Positions 51,322-59,643 of a stretch of DNA of 64,000 nucleotides are shown piece after piece. The stretch covers positions 124,001 to 188,000 of the forward strand of contig CAJTUB010000003.1 of assembly GCA_910579465.1 (NCBI GenBank), written 5' to 3'. Below the pieces are notes generated by a model. The model was not told where the DNA came from and did not search any database. It worked only from the letters and a program-made list of their open reading frames with translations. Source of the DNA: an uncultured Lachnospiraceae bacterium (GTDB lineage: Bacteria; Bacillota; Clostridia; Lachnospirales; Lachnospiraceae). The translations under genes were made by a program, and so were the position numbers. The first letter of the stretch is position 1, and each line of letters starts with the position of its first letter.

Positions 51322-52053
51322 ATGAAAAAACGGGAAAACAAAACATGGTTTTTGAAAGGAATGCGCCACGGTGTGCCAATCGGGCTTGGCTATTTTGCCG
51401 TGGCATTTACACTGGGGATTGCCGCGAAAAATGTCGGACTGACCGCGTTTCAGTCGGCGTTTATGTCCTTTACCCTGCACGCCTCGGCAGGGGAGTTTGC
51501 GGTGCTTACGGTCATTGCCTCGGGTGCCGGGTATCTGGAAATGGCAGTGACGGAGTTAGTCATCAATCTGCGTTATCTGCTGATGTCCTGCGCATTATCG
51601 CAAAAGGTGCCGGAGAAGCTCTGGTATCCGCACCGGTTCTTTATTTCCTATTTCATTACGGATGAAATCTTCGGGATTTCCTCCACGGTGCAGGGCAGGC
51701 TGAACCCGTGGTATACCTACGGCGCTGCCTGCGTCGCTTCGCCGGGCTGGGTGGCAGGCACCTTTCTCGGGGCTTTAGTCGGAAATATCCTTCCGGCCAA
51801 TGTGGCAAGCGCGATGGGGGTCGCCCTGTACGGGATGTTTCTCGCCATTATCATTCCGCCTGCAAAGAAAAATAAGGTCATTGCCATTATCGTACCGGCG
51901 TCTATGGTGGCGAGCGGCGTGCTGACGCTGCTTTCCGACGTGATAAGGCTTTCGGCAGGAATGCGGATTCTGCTCCTGACCGTAGTCATTGCCGGGATTG
52001 CGGCCTACATACATCCGATAGAAGAAAGCGGGGAGAGTGCAGATGAAAAATAA
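51322..52053 (+). CDS. azlC: AzlC-family branched-chain amino acid exporter subunit
   Basis: 243 residues with about seven membrane segments. The AzlC core is clear: GMRHGVPIGLGYFAVAFTLGIAAK at the start, the charged EFAVLTVIASG, the NLRYLLMSCAL segment and the FFISYFITDEIFG region. AzlC and AzlD form a two-component exporter for branched-chain amino acids and analogues. It overlaps azlD by 11 nt. Confidence 0.93.
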   Translation: MKKRENKTWFLKGMRHGVPIGLGYFAVAFTLGIAAKNVGLTAFQSAFMSFTLHASAGEFAVLTVIASGAGYLEMAVTELVINLRYLLMSCALSQKVPEKLWYPHRFFISYFITDEIFGISSTVQGRLNPWYTYGAACVASPGWVAGTFLGALVGNILPANVASAMGVALYGMFLAIIIPPAKKNKVIAIIVPASMVASGVLTLLSDVIRLSAGMRILLLTVVIAGIAAYIHPIEESGESADEK

Positions 52054-52351
52054 TATTTACATTTATCTTTTGGTGGCGGCTGGCGTTACCTATCTGATCC
52101 GCGCCCTTCCGATGACCTTAATCCGGAAAAACATCAAAAACAAATACATCCGTTCCTTTTTGTACTATGTACCGTATGTGACCCTTGCCGTAATGACATT
52201 CCCGGCGATTCTCTCTGCAACCGCCTCCACGGTATCTGCCCTTGCGGGGTTTGTAGTGGCAGCACTGATTGCCTACCTTGACGGAAATCTCTTCAAGGTA
52301 GCGCTGGGAGGGTGCGCGGCGGTATTTCTGGTAGAGCTGTTCTTAGTATGA
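52043..52351 (+). CDS. azlD: AzlD domain protein, exporter partner of AzlC
   Basis: 102 residues with four membrane helices; the typical GVTYLIRALPMTLIRK and YVPYVTLAVMTFPAIL segments are present. The start at 52043 (MKNNIYIYLL) is preferred to a GTG two codons upstream. Its reading frame begins inside the last part of azlC, so the two are coupled. Confidence 0.9.
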   Translation: MKNNIYIYLLVAAGVTYLIRALPMTLIRKNIKNKYIRSFLYYVPYVTLAVMTFPAILSATASTVSALAGFVVAALIAYLDGNLFKVALGGCAAVFLVELFLV

Positions 52352-52363
52352 GCATGAGCATTA

Positions 52364-52421
52364 TTATTCGCGCGAAGGCAAAGTCATGCCCCGTAGCTTT
52401 GCTGCGGGGTATTTGATTTCA
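52364..52421 (+). terminator. Terminator after azlCD with a shared 21-nt leader
   Basis: A hairpin GCCCCGTAGCTTTGCTGCGGGGT (CCCCG/CGGGG stem) ends in TATTTGATTT. The 21 nt before it (52364-52384), beginning TTATTCGCGCG and ending GGCAAAGT, occur again exactly at 60975-60995 before a different hairpin. The unit thus seems to be a small mobile or conserved hairpin cassette. Confidence 0.6.
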
Positions 52422-52516
52422 AAAAATTTCAAAAAACGAAACCAAACCGCAAAAAATACGGTTCTATAGATAGAGACACTTTGAAGCAGGCTCTTTTAGG
52501 GCAAAGGAGGAGCGCT

Positions 52517-53077
52517 ATGGACGACCAGACCATTATCGAACTGTATTTCAGGCGCGATGAAAATGCGATTCATCGGACGGAGGAGAAATATTCCCGCTAC
52601 CTGACGAAAATCGCGGATAATATCTTAAACGACCGCGAGGACAGCCGCGAGTGTGTTAACGATACGTATTTCCGGGCATGGAACACAATTCCGCCGCATT
52701 TTCCGAAGCGGCTGGGCTATTATCTCGGAAAAATCACGCGGGAGCTTTCCATCGACCGGCTCCGGAAAAAGACGGGAAAGCGGCGCGGCGGAACACAGTA
52801 TACTCTTTCGCTTGAGGAACTCGAGGAATGTGTTCCCGCAACGGAAAACCCTGCGAGAGAGGCGGAAACGAAGCTTCTCACGCAGTCGATTGACGAATTT
52901 CTGAACGGCTGTAAGGAGGAAACGCGAAACGTTTTTCTTTGGCGGTATTACTTCTGCGACAGCATTAAGGAAATCGCGCTCCGCCTTGGCGCAAGTGAAT
53001 CAAAAATTAAAAGTCTGCTGTTTCGCACCCGTGCGGAGCTTCGGGCATATCTCGAAAAGGAGGGGTTTTACTTATGA
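52517..53077 (+). CDS. ECF-like sigma-70 family sigma factor
   Basis: 186 residues with region 2 (about 10-80: ELYFRRDENAIHRTEEKYSRYLTKIADNIL, NDREDSRECVNDTYFRAWNTIP) and region 4 (about 125-180: FLWRYYFCDSIKEIALRLGASESKIKSLLFRTRAELR). Regions 1.1 and 3 are absent, as in ECF and ECF-like factors of Firmicutes. RBS AAAGGAGG. The serpin gene overlaps by 4 nt, so the two are coupled. Upstream, GAAACC (52438-52443) with a 16-bp spacer and CGGTTCTA may be a self-recognised ECF promoter. Codon style (many TTC/GAA/GCG) differs a little from the neighbours. Confidence 0.92.
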   Translation: MDDQTIIELYFRRDENAIHRTEEKYSRYLTKIADNILNDREDSRECVNDTYFRAWNTIPPHFPKRLGYYLGKITRELSIDRLRKKTGKRRGGTQYTLSLEELEECVPATENPAREAETKLLTQSIDEFLNGCKEETRNVFLWRYYFCDSIKEIALRLGASESKIKSLLFRTRAELRAYLEKEGFYL

Positions 53078-54594
53078 AATCTGAAAAGAAATCCGAAAAA
53101 ATCAGCGATGCTATCGGCGGGCTTTCCGAAGAGACCGTCATGTCCGCCGCGGATACGCGGCTGAGGCATCTGCAAAAAGAAGAAAAGAAGACCACGGCGC
53201 GGAAAATCTGGCTCCGGATTGCTTCTGCCGCCGCCTGTCTCGGAATTGTCGGAGGGATTTTTTTAATGAATGGAAGGAACAATTTTTTGATTTCAGCTTC
53301 CGCTGAAACGCTCGTGAAGGCGGAATATCCCGAAGTTGCGCCGTACCCTGACGAGGAGCTCTATCATGATGCGTCCGGGCTTTTCGACAGCGACGCCTTC
53401 GACCGTGTTTATGAATCCTGGCGCGGGCAGAGGACGGCGCGGCAGGAGGCGAAAGCCGCGCTTGGCGACCTTTCGGATTTTTATCTTTCGACGGCGCGGA
53501 CGTTTCTCTCCGATTCGGGGACGGAAAACCGCGTTTACTCGCCCGTGAGCCTTTATACCGCGCTTTCCATGCTCGCGGAAACGACTGGCGGCGAGAGCCG
53601 CGCACAGCTTCTTTCGCTCCTGGGCGCGGAAAATATCGAGGCGCTTCGCAGCAAGGCGAAGAATCTTTGGACGGCGAATTATCAAAACGACGGTGCGACG
53701 ACCTCAATTCTCGCGGACTCGCTTTGGCTGAATCAATCAGTCGGCTTTGTAGAGGAAACGGTTGAACGGCTCGCGAAGGATTATTACGCTTCCTCTTATC
53801 GGGGTGACCCTGCATCGACGGAATTCAACCAGGCGCTCCGTGATTGGCTGAACGAGCAGACGGGCGGACTTCTCAAGGAGGCGGTCGAACGCACCTCGCT
53901 TTCACCCGAGACGATTCTTGCAATTTACTCGACGGTGTATTTCCGTGCGAAATGGGCCCTGCAGTTTCGGCCCGCCAATAACGATAAAAAAATCTTCCAT
54001 GCCGTAAGCGGCGACCAGACGGCGGAATTTATGAACGCGGCGGACGATATGGGTCAGTATTACTGGGCGGACGATTTTGGTGCGATTTGCCTTCACTTCG
54101 TGAACGGGGGCGGGATGTGGCTCTTCCTTCCAGACGAGGGGAAAACGGTGGACGATGTGCTTTCTTCGGGCGATTATCTTGAAATGATTCAAAAATCCAA
54201 CCGGGGCGAATGGAAAAACACGAAGTCTCTCATTGTACGTTACTCCGTTCCCAAATTCGACGTTTCGTCCGATCTCCAACTGATTGACGGGCTGACGTCG
54301 CTTGGAATCGAGGATATTTTTGAGGCGGAACGTGCAGATTTTGTCCCGCTTTTGGGGAATTCCGATTCCGAAAAGGAAGCCTTCGTCGGGAACGTGCGCC
54401 AGGCCGTGAGGGTCGTAATCGACGAGGAGGGCTGCACGGCGGCGGCGTTTACCGAAATAGCGCTTTCCGGTGCAGGAATGCCATCCGGGGAGAAAATGGA
54501 TTTTATCCTGGACCGTCCGTTCGTGTTCGCGATTACGGGAGATACGGGAGAGATTTTGTTTATCGGCACGGTGATGTCAGTGGACAATGAATAA
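53074..54594 (+). CDS. Membrane-tethered serpin, coupled to the sigma factor
   Basis: 506 residues. The first 45 are cytoplasmic and recall the start of anti-sigma proteins (ISDAIGGLSEETVMSAADTRLR). One membrane helix follows (about 48-68, IASAAACLGIVGGIFLM), then a linker and a complete serpin domain (about 130-506). Serpin hallmarks: hinge EEGCTAAAFTEIA (from Glu451), breach DRPFVFAITGDTGEILFIGTV, and NQALRDWLNEQTGGLL. Counting 17 from the hinge Glu puts P1 near the Ala of SGAG, which would suit elastase- or subtilisin-like proteases. It starts inside the sigma gene (ATGA). By position it may act as an anti-sigma factor. Confidence 0.85.
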   Translation: MKSEKKSEKISDAIGGLSEETVMSAADTRLRHLQKEEKKTTARKIWLRIASAAACLGIVGGIFLMNGRNNFLISASAETLVKAEYPEVAPYPDEELYHDASGLFDSDAFDRVYESWRGQRTARQEAKAALGDLSDFYLSTARTFLSDSGTENRVYSPVSLYTALSMLAETTGGESRAQLLSLLGAENIEALRSKAKNLWTANYQNDGATTSILADSLWLNQSVGFVEETVERLAKDYYASSYRGDPASTEFNQALRDWLNEQTGGLLKEAVERTSLSPETILAIYSTVYFRAKWALQFRPANNDKKIFHAVSGDQTAEFMNAADDMGQYYWADDFGAICLHFVNGGGMWLFLPDEGKTVDDVLSSGDYLEMIQKSNRGEWKNTKSLIVRYSVPKFDVSSDLQLIDGLTSLGIEDIFEAERADFVPLLGNSDSEKEAFVGNVRQAVRVVIDEEGCTAAAFTEIALSGAGMPSGEKMDFILDRPFVFAITGDTGEILFIGTVMSVDNE

Positions 54595-54611
54595 TGATAC
54601 CAATCAATGAA

Positions 54612-54649
54612 GGGGGCTGCTGCACGAAGTTCAGCCCCCGGCTTTTTTT
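54612..54649 (+). terminator. Terminator after the sigma-serpin operon
   Basis: GGGGGCTG (54612-54619) and CAGCCCCC (54632-54639), then GGCTTTTTTT. Confidence 0.88.
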
Positions 54650-54828
54650 ATGCACACGCCGTGGAAAGGAAGTTATGCCCTGGCGGCGCACGTTTCCAAC
54701 GGGTACAGGTCGTTATCATAAGAAATGACAATACTGCGATTTACGAAAAGGACGTACCATTCGCGAAGCAGATGTCAGAAATTCCTCCTTTTTTTCCGAT
54801 AAATACATTGAATCCAAAGGAGGCTTAC

Positions 54829-55551
54829 ATGATAAAGATTGCAGTATGTGACGATGAAAAAGGCAGCAGGACGTATCTTGCCGCATTGATTAAAAAACAG
54901 AATATCGAATGCAGTATCAGGGAATATGCCTCCGCTGAGGAATACTTATCCGACAGGAAGCAGTATGACCTGTTGTTTCTGGATATAGAAATGGGCGGTT
55001 CCTCCGAAGACGCCGAAGGGATGGCGCTTGCAAGGCGTATCAGGGGCACGGAGGACTACGGGCAGCCGCTGATTATATTTGTGACCGGTTATGAGCAGTA
55101 TGTGTATGATGCGTTTGATGTAGGGGCGTTCCAGTATCTGTTAAAGCCGGTGGATGAACAGAGGTTTGCAGAGGTATTCGGGCGGGCGGCAGGACAGATT
55201 CTGTCCGGGGCGGAGCAGGGCGGAAGGAAGCTGACAGTCCGGCACGCAGGCGAGGAAAAGGCGATTCCGCTTTGTGATATTTATTATATCGAGAGCCGGA
55301 ACCATAATATTGTGCTGTGTACAAAAGGCGGCAGGCTGGAGTGCTACGGAAAAATCGGGGCACTTGAGGAGGAGCTGCGCGGGCAGTTTTACCGTATCCA
55401 CCGTGGGTATCTGCTGAACCTTTCCTATGTGGAGGGGTACGACAGGACGGAGGTAAGCGTTACGAACGGGGAAAAGCTTTTGCTGTCCAGGTATAAGTAT
55501 GAGGGCTTCGTACAGGCGTATCTGGATTATATTTCGGAGGAAGGACAATGA
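54829..55551 (+). CDS. LytTR-family response regulator
   Basis: 240 residues: receiver domain (1-125; acidic DDE at 8-10, Asp52 in LLFLDIEMGG, Thr of VTGY, Lys of LLKPVD) and a LytTR DNA-binding domain (about 140-238: LCDIYYIESRNHNIVLCTKGG, FYRIHRGYLLNLSYVEGY, LLLSRYKYEGF). LytTR regulators usually control quorum, bacteriocin or virulence genes. RBS AAAGGAGG is 5 nt before 54829; the open frame further upstream crosses the serpin terminator. It overlaps the GHKL kinase gene by 4 nt. Confidence 0.93.
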   Translation: MIKIAVCDDEKGSRTYLAALIKKQNIECSIREYASAEEYLSDRKQYDLLFLDIEMGGSSEDAEGMALARRIRGTEDYGQPLIIFVTGYEQYVYDAFDVGAFQYLLKPVDEQRFAEVFGRAAGQILSGAEQGGRKLTVRHAGEEKAIPLCDIYYIESRNHNIVLCTKGGRLECYGKIGALEEELRGQFYRIHRGYLLNLSYVEGYDRTEVSVTNGEKLLLSRYKYEGFVQAYLDYISEEGQ

Positions 55552-56975
55552 GCCAGGCGGGCTATGAAGCCTTCTGCCGGGGCGTGGAGCTGTATCTGCC
55601 TGTCTTTCAGGCGGTCATGCTCGTTGTTTTATGGAAAGCTCTTTTCGGTTTTACGGGAAAAAGAAAGGATACCCTTGCGGTGGGAGCAGCCGCAGCCGCG
55701 AATATCACGGCAGGGCTTCTGGCCTGTTCCTTCTGGATGCGGTATGTGGTATCGGCGGCGATTCTGCTGGGATATTGTCTGCTGTACCGGAGGCGGCAGA
55801 TGGGAAGGGCGGTATTCCTTCTGACTGCCTTTTACAGCTTTCACTTCTTAAGCTCCCTGATTTCCATCAGCGTATATACAAAAGGAATGAATATATGGCA
55901 GAAGGATCTGGAGGCGGCAGGGAACGGGACGCCCGGGCAGATGTATTCTTATTTTGCGTCCGGTCTGGTCCTGATGCTGCTTACTTATACGGTATTTTTC
56001 GTATTGGAAGGTATCGTGACAGGAAAAATCATAAAGCGGGATATCACAATGGAATGGCAGGACGTACTGCTGCTTTCCGTGTTAAACCTTGTCGGCGGGA
56101 TTCTGGCAAATATCGTTACCGGGCTGCTGACCGTGGAAATCGAGCAGGGGATTTTCAGCCTGTTTGATGAAAAACCGGATTTGCTGTGGAAGCTGCCGCT
56201 GACGGCAGTCCTTGTCTTTGCAGGGGAAGCCGCCCTGATTTACTTCTGGCAGAGATACCGGCTGCTCTTGTTTGAAAGGCAGAAGCACTTTGCGGAGGCG
56301 CAGCAGGTCAAGGCAATGAAGCAGCGGCTTACGGAGGCGGAGGGGCTGTACGGCAGCGTCCGCAAGGTAAGGCATGAGATGAAAAACCATATGGCAAATC
56401 TAAGGGGACTGGCAGAGAGCGGGCAGTATCAGGAAATCGAAGCCTACCTCCGGGAAATGGATGCGGTCATGCAGAGGCTGGAGTACAGATACACGACAGG
56501 AAATGCGGTTACGGATGTAATTCTCAATGACAAAGGACGGCAGGCGGAAAAGGCGGGAATCCGGTTTGAAGCCGAGTTCCGGTACGGCGGGGAGGTCCCG
56601 GTGTTCGACCTGGGAATTATCTTGAATAACCTTCTGGACAACGCCATAGAGGCATGCGGGAAGCTTAAGCCGGATAAACGCTTTATCCGGCTTACGACAA
56701 GGCGGAAGAAGCAATTTCTCCTGCTTACGGTGGAAAACAGCTTCGACGGGACAGTGCCCGGATGGAGGGAGGATTCCCTTCCCGCCACGACAAAGAAGAG
56801 CGCTCTTCCGGAAATTATCACGGAGCACGGAATCGGGCTTGAAAATGTGCGCGACGTGGCGAGGCGGTATTTCGGCGGGGTAAACATAAAGGCAGAGGGG
56901 ACGGTATTTTATGTGACGGTCCTGCTGCAAAAGGAAAACAAGGAAGCAGCAATAAAGAGAGGTGAAGGAAAATGA
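55548..56975 (+). CDS. GHKL-type sensor histidine kinase (AgrC/VirS-like)
   Basis: 475 residues. About six membrane helices lie between 15 and 235. A coiled coil follows, then the H-box VRHEMKNHMANLRGL near 270 and a GHKL HATPase (N-box LGIILNNLLDNAIEACGKL, G-box EHGIGLENVRDVARRYFGG). This is the class that senses peptides with LytTR partners (AgrC). No agrB or agrD-like gene is beside it. Its stop overlaps the start of the next gene (ATGA), so three unknown genes are coupled to the two-component pair. Confidence 0.9.
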   Translation: MSQAGYEAFCRGVELYLPVFQAVMLVVLWKALFGFTGKRKDTLAVGAAAAANITAGLLACSFWMRYVVSAAILLGYCLLYRRRQMGRAVFLLTAFYSFHFLSSLISISVYTKGMNIWQKDLEAAGNGTPGQMYSYFASGLVLMLLTYTVFFVLEGIVTGKIIKRDITMEWQDVLLLSVLNLVGGILANIVTGLLTVEIEQGIFSLFDEKPDLLWKLPLTAVLVFAGEAALIYFWQRYRLLLFERQKHFAEAQQVKAMKQRLTEAEGLYGSVRKVRHEMKNHMANLRGLAESGQYQEIEAYLREMDAVMQRLEYRYTTGNAVTDVILNDKGRQAEKAGIRFEAEFRYGGEVPVFDLGIILNNLLDNAIEACGKLKPDKRFIRLTTRRKKQFLLLTVENSFDGTVPGWREDSLPATTKKSALPEIITEHGIGLENVRDVARRYFGGVNIKAEGTVFYVTVLLQKENKEAAIKRGEGK

Positions 56976-57808
56976 ACGTCAATCAGTTGCAAGGAACAGT
57001 ATCCTATTTGTATCCGGCAGATGCAGGGAAAAGAAAACAGCACTTCCGGCAGGCGGGGAACAGCAGCGCGGCAGATAAACGCAAGGGGGACAGTACCGTT
57101 ATTTCCGAGGAAGGACGCAGGGCGTTAGAGGAAAAAATGTCTGTAACGGAAAAAATGAGCCAAAAGAGGGAGGCTGGAAAGCCGCTGCCGTTCAGCTATG
57201 GCGCCTGCGGAATCCGGAATGACTTTGAGAAGATTATGTCGGAGCTGGGAAGCCGCTTTGCTCCGGATGCCCTGGTGACAAAGGATTATTCGCAGGAGAG
57301 CGTAGACGCGCTGAAAGCAAGGTTTGAAGAGGGGGAAGGAAGCGGCGCATTTGACAGCTATGTAAATAAAATGGCGTCCGCCTACCAGCTGCTAAAGGAC
57401 CGTATCGAGGAAAAATACGCGGCGCCTGACAGGCAGAAGGAGTATTATGCGGCAGAGGACGGAAGCATACAGGAGCTGACGAAGGAAAAGGAACTGGAGA
57501 TGCTGGATAAAGCCTATGAAACGCACAGCCGGTTTATGGCGGTAAGCACGCAGATATGGAGCGAGCTGCAGGACTTTAAGGCAAGGACGGTGTATCACTC
57601 CGGGAATGCAAAAACAGAAGCAGCTGCAGAAAAGAGCCGGAAGGGAAACGTAAAGGAACAGGCATATCGTGCGTTCATGGACGCAATCAATGAGACGAAC
57701 AGCAGGCTGCTGAAACAGGAAAAGGGCAGTCTGGGCAGCTTCCGGCTGGAGTTTGGAATTTCTTCTTCCGCAAGAGATATCCTGAACGGTATCTGGAAGC
57801 GCAGGTAG
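56972..57808 (+). CDS. Unknown soluble protein A of the LytTR cluster
   Basis: 278 residues, no signal peptide or membrane segment. The N-terminus MNVNQLQGTVSYLYP is polar-hydrophobic and probably flexible, then DSTVISEEGRRALEEK, then a mostly helical body rich in Glu, Lys and Ala. The N-terminus recalls proteins exported by flagellar or related routes, but there is no proof. It starts in the last codons of the kinase gene (4-nt overlap). I do not recognise the family. The motif ISEEGRRALEEK is similar in shape to FSGDGMAALLENKKG in protein C. Confidence 0.75.
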   Translation: MNVNQLQGTVSYLYPADAGKRKQHFRQAGNSSAADKRKGDSTVISEEGRRALEEKMSVTEKMSQKREAGKPLPFSYGACGIRNDFEKIMSELGSRFAPDALVTKDYSQESVDALKARFEEGEGSGAFDSYVNKMASAYQLLKDRIEEKYAAPDRQKEYYAAEDGSIQELTKEKELEMLDKAYETHSRFMAVSTQIWSELQDFKARTVYHSGNAKTEAAAEKSRKGNVKEQAYRAFMDAINETNSRLLKQEKGSLGSFRLEFGISSSARDILNGIWKRR

Positions 57809-57840
57809 GATGCAGGATAAAATTCAAGGAGGGCAGGATT

Positions 57841-58476
57841 ATGGCGGTTTCAGGGATTGGAAGCAATTACAATAAGGAATATGGAAGCACCTATGCTTCC
57901 TATGCTTCCCGGAACAATAAGGCGGAAAAGGTGGAAGAGGGGAAGGAAGCCGTATCCGTACAGGCAGGGCGTGCAAAGAAGAGCGGGGCAGGCAGTGCGG
58001 CAGAGTATTACTCTTATTTAAAGAAAAGCTACGATTGCGTCAGGAATGGCAGCGTGGCAATTTCAGGCGCTTATCTGAAGGAATGCGCAAAAAATCCGGA
58101 AAAAGCGAAGGAGCTTGAGGAAAATCTGTCCTTCTTTAAAGAAAGCTATGAGGGCGGTCTGAAAAGCGCACAGGCAAATGCAAGGGCAATCGGGGCAAGG
58201 GTCGTGAACTATTCGGAAAGCTGGAGCATAGACAGCAAAGGGAACATTGCAATGACGGCGTCTACAACCGTGACCTCGGAGGGCAGCGGCAAAGGGTGGA
58301 AGGAGCTTCTGAAGGAGCGGAGGGAAAAACTGAAAGAGAAGCTTGCCGCAAAAAGAAAACGGGAGGAGCAGCTTGCCATACAGGTACTTAAAAGGAAGAA
58401 AGAAAAGGAAGTCCTGCAGGTGGAGGCGCTCTGCTCCAAAAAGCAAAGAGCGGCAAGGCTTGACCTGAAAGTGTAA
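57841..58476 (+). CDS. Unknown soluble protein B (possible DUF6033-like)
   Basis: 211 residues. An N-terminal SGIGSNYNKEYGSTYASYASRN stretch rich in Ser, Tyr, Asn and Gly, a helical middle (EYYSYLKKSYDCVRNGSVAISGAYLKECAKNPEKAKELEENL), a beta-like WSIDSKGNIAMTASTTV and a highly basic Lys/Arg/Glu helix at the end. The middle resembles what I recall of DUF6033 proteins in Lachnospiraceae; confidence in that is low. It lies 32 bp after protein A, with CAAGGAGGG. No signal peptide or membrane helix. Confidence 0.72.
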   Translation: MAVSGIGSNYNKEYGSTYASYASRNNKAEKVEEGKEAVSVQAGRAKKSGAGSAAEYYSYLKKSYDCVRNGSVAISGAYLKECAKNPEKAKELEENLSFFKESYEGGLKSAQANARAIGARVVNYSESWSIDSKGNIAMTASTTVTSEGSGKGWKELLKERREKLKEKLAAKRKREEQLAIQVLKRKKEKEVLQVEALCSKKQRAARLDLKV

Positions 58477-58554
58477 TGCTGCCGGCCTGTTATCAGGATG
58501 GAAGAATAAGAACGGAAACGGATTTACGAAAAAAAGCAAAGGAGTGTGCAGGAT

Positions 58555-59613
58555 ATGATGACGGACTACAGCAGGTTTTACAGAGGGACAACAAGCATTC
58601 CCGCCTATGGGAACGGGGCAAATAAAAAGGACACGCTTGTAAAATATGAATTTAATACGACGGATGAGCATGGAAACAAGGTCATGGAGCGGATGTCGAG
58701 GGAGGAGACCCTGCAGGCAATGAAGGACATCCGTTCACAGTACGGGGAAAGCGTGATTGTAGAGTTTTCCGGGGACGGCATGGCAGCCCTTTTAGAAAAC
58801 AAGAAGGGGCAGGCAGCGGAGAGCATGACACCGGAGCAAAGGGAAGCAATGGAGGCGAGGAACGAGGCGTTCCAAAAGGAAATCAGGCATTATGACAGGT
58901 CCGCCAGTCATCTTCCTGCCTATTCGGGAATGTATGCCGCAGACAAGGCAGTCGCCTCTGCCGTGGAGCATTGCAGTAAGGAAGAGCAGGGCTTTGTGTA
59001 TGATATTATCCGGCAGAACTTCCTCATCGAAAGCAGGGGCTCCATGACGGAGGCAGAGCGGCAGGCAAATATCTCGCTCGGAATGAAGAAAGCGGAGTAT
59101 GCGGCAGGGAATTTTATTCCGGAAAGCAGCAGGAAGTCCTTTCTGGAAGCAATGGAGTCCATTGCGGAGCTGGCAGGCGCCGGAAAGGCAGACCAGAATG
59201 GCAGTATGGATTACGGGGTAGCGAAGGCCAGATATCTGGGACATGGAAGTAATCTTGTCTATACCACAAGCGCAGTCGACATGATGCGGACTATGGACAA
59301 GGAAGCCTATGCCGGGTATCAGAAAATAGACCGGAATGAGGACGGGGGCCTTGCCGCGCTGAAATATCTTACAAAATGGTATGCGGGCGCGGTAAGAAAG
59401 AACCCTTCGCTGGTAGATGATTACGAAAAACAGTCGGAGGAATATATAGCAAAGAACGTAAAGGGGCGGAAGACGGATAAAACATTTGCAGACATAAAAA
59501 CGGGAAGTAAAGCGACGTTTCTGGAAAGCCTGAAGGCGTTCCAAAGCAATCATCCGGGCTTTCTTTCCTCTATCATAAACCGGGAACTGACGGCAAGGTT
59601 CTGGAGGGGATAG
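58555..59613 (+). CDS. Unknown soluble protein C of the LytTR cluster
   Basis: 352 residues, no signal or membrane segment. Contains KYEFNTTDEHGNKVMERMSREETLQAM, VIVEFSGDGMAALLENKKGQ, and a long helical body. The start at 58555 has AAAGGAG 10 nt upstream. It is about 78 bp after protein B and ends the cluster; a divergent-facing AraC gene is next. The N-terminus MMTDYSRFYRGTTSIPAYG is polar and aromatic like those of A and B, so the three may be handled alike in the cell. No known family recognised. Confidence 0.72.
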   Translation: MMTDYSRFYRGTTSIPAYGNGANKKDTLVKYEFNTTDEHGNKVMERMSREETLQAMKDIRSQYGESVIVEFSGDGMAALLENKKGQAAESMTPEQREAMEARNEAFQKEIRHYDRSASHLPAYSGMYAADKAVASAVEHCSKEEQGFVYDIIRQNFLIESRGSMTEAERQANISLGMKKAEYAAGNFIPESSRKSFLEAMESIAELAGAGKADQNGSMDYGVAKARYLGHGSNLVYTTSAVDMMRTMDKEAYAGYQKIDRNEDGGLAALKYLTKWYAGAVRKNPSLVDDYEKQSEEYIAKNVKGRKTDKTFADIKTGSKATFLESLKAFQSNHPGFLSSIINRELTARFWRG

Positions 59614-59643
59614 GAGTGCACTGTACGGGCATCCGCTCCGCTG

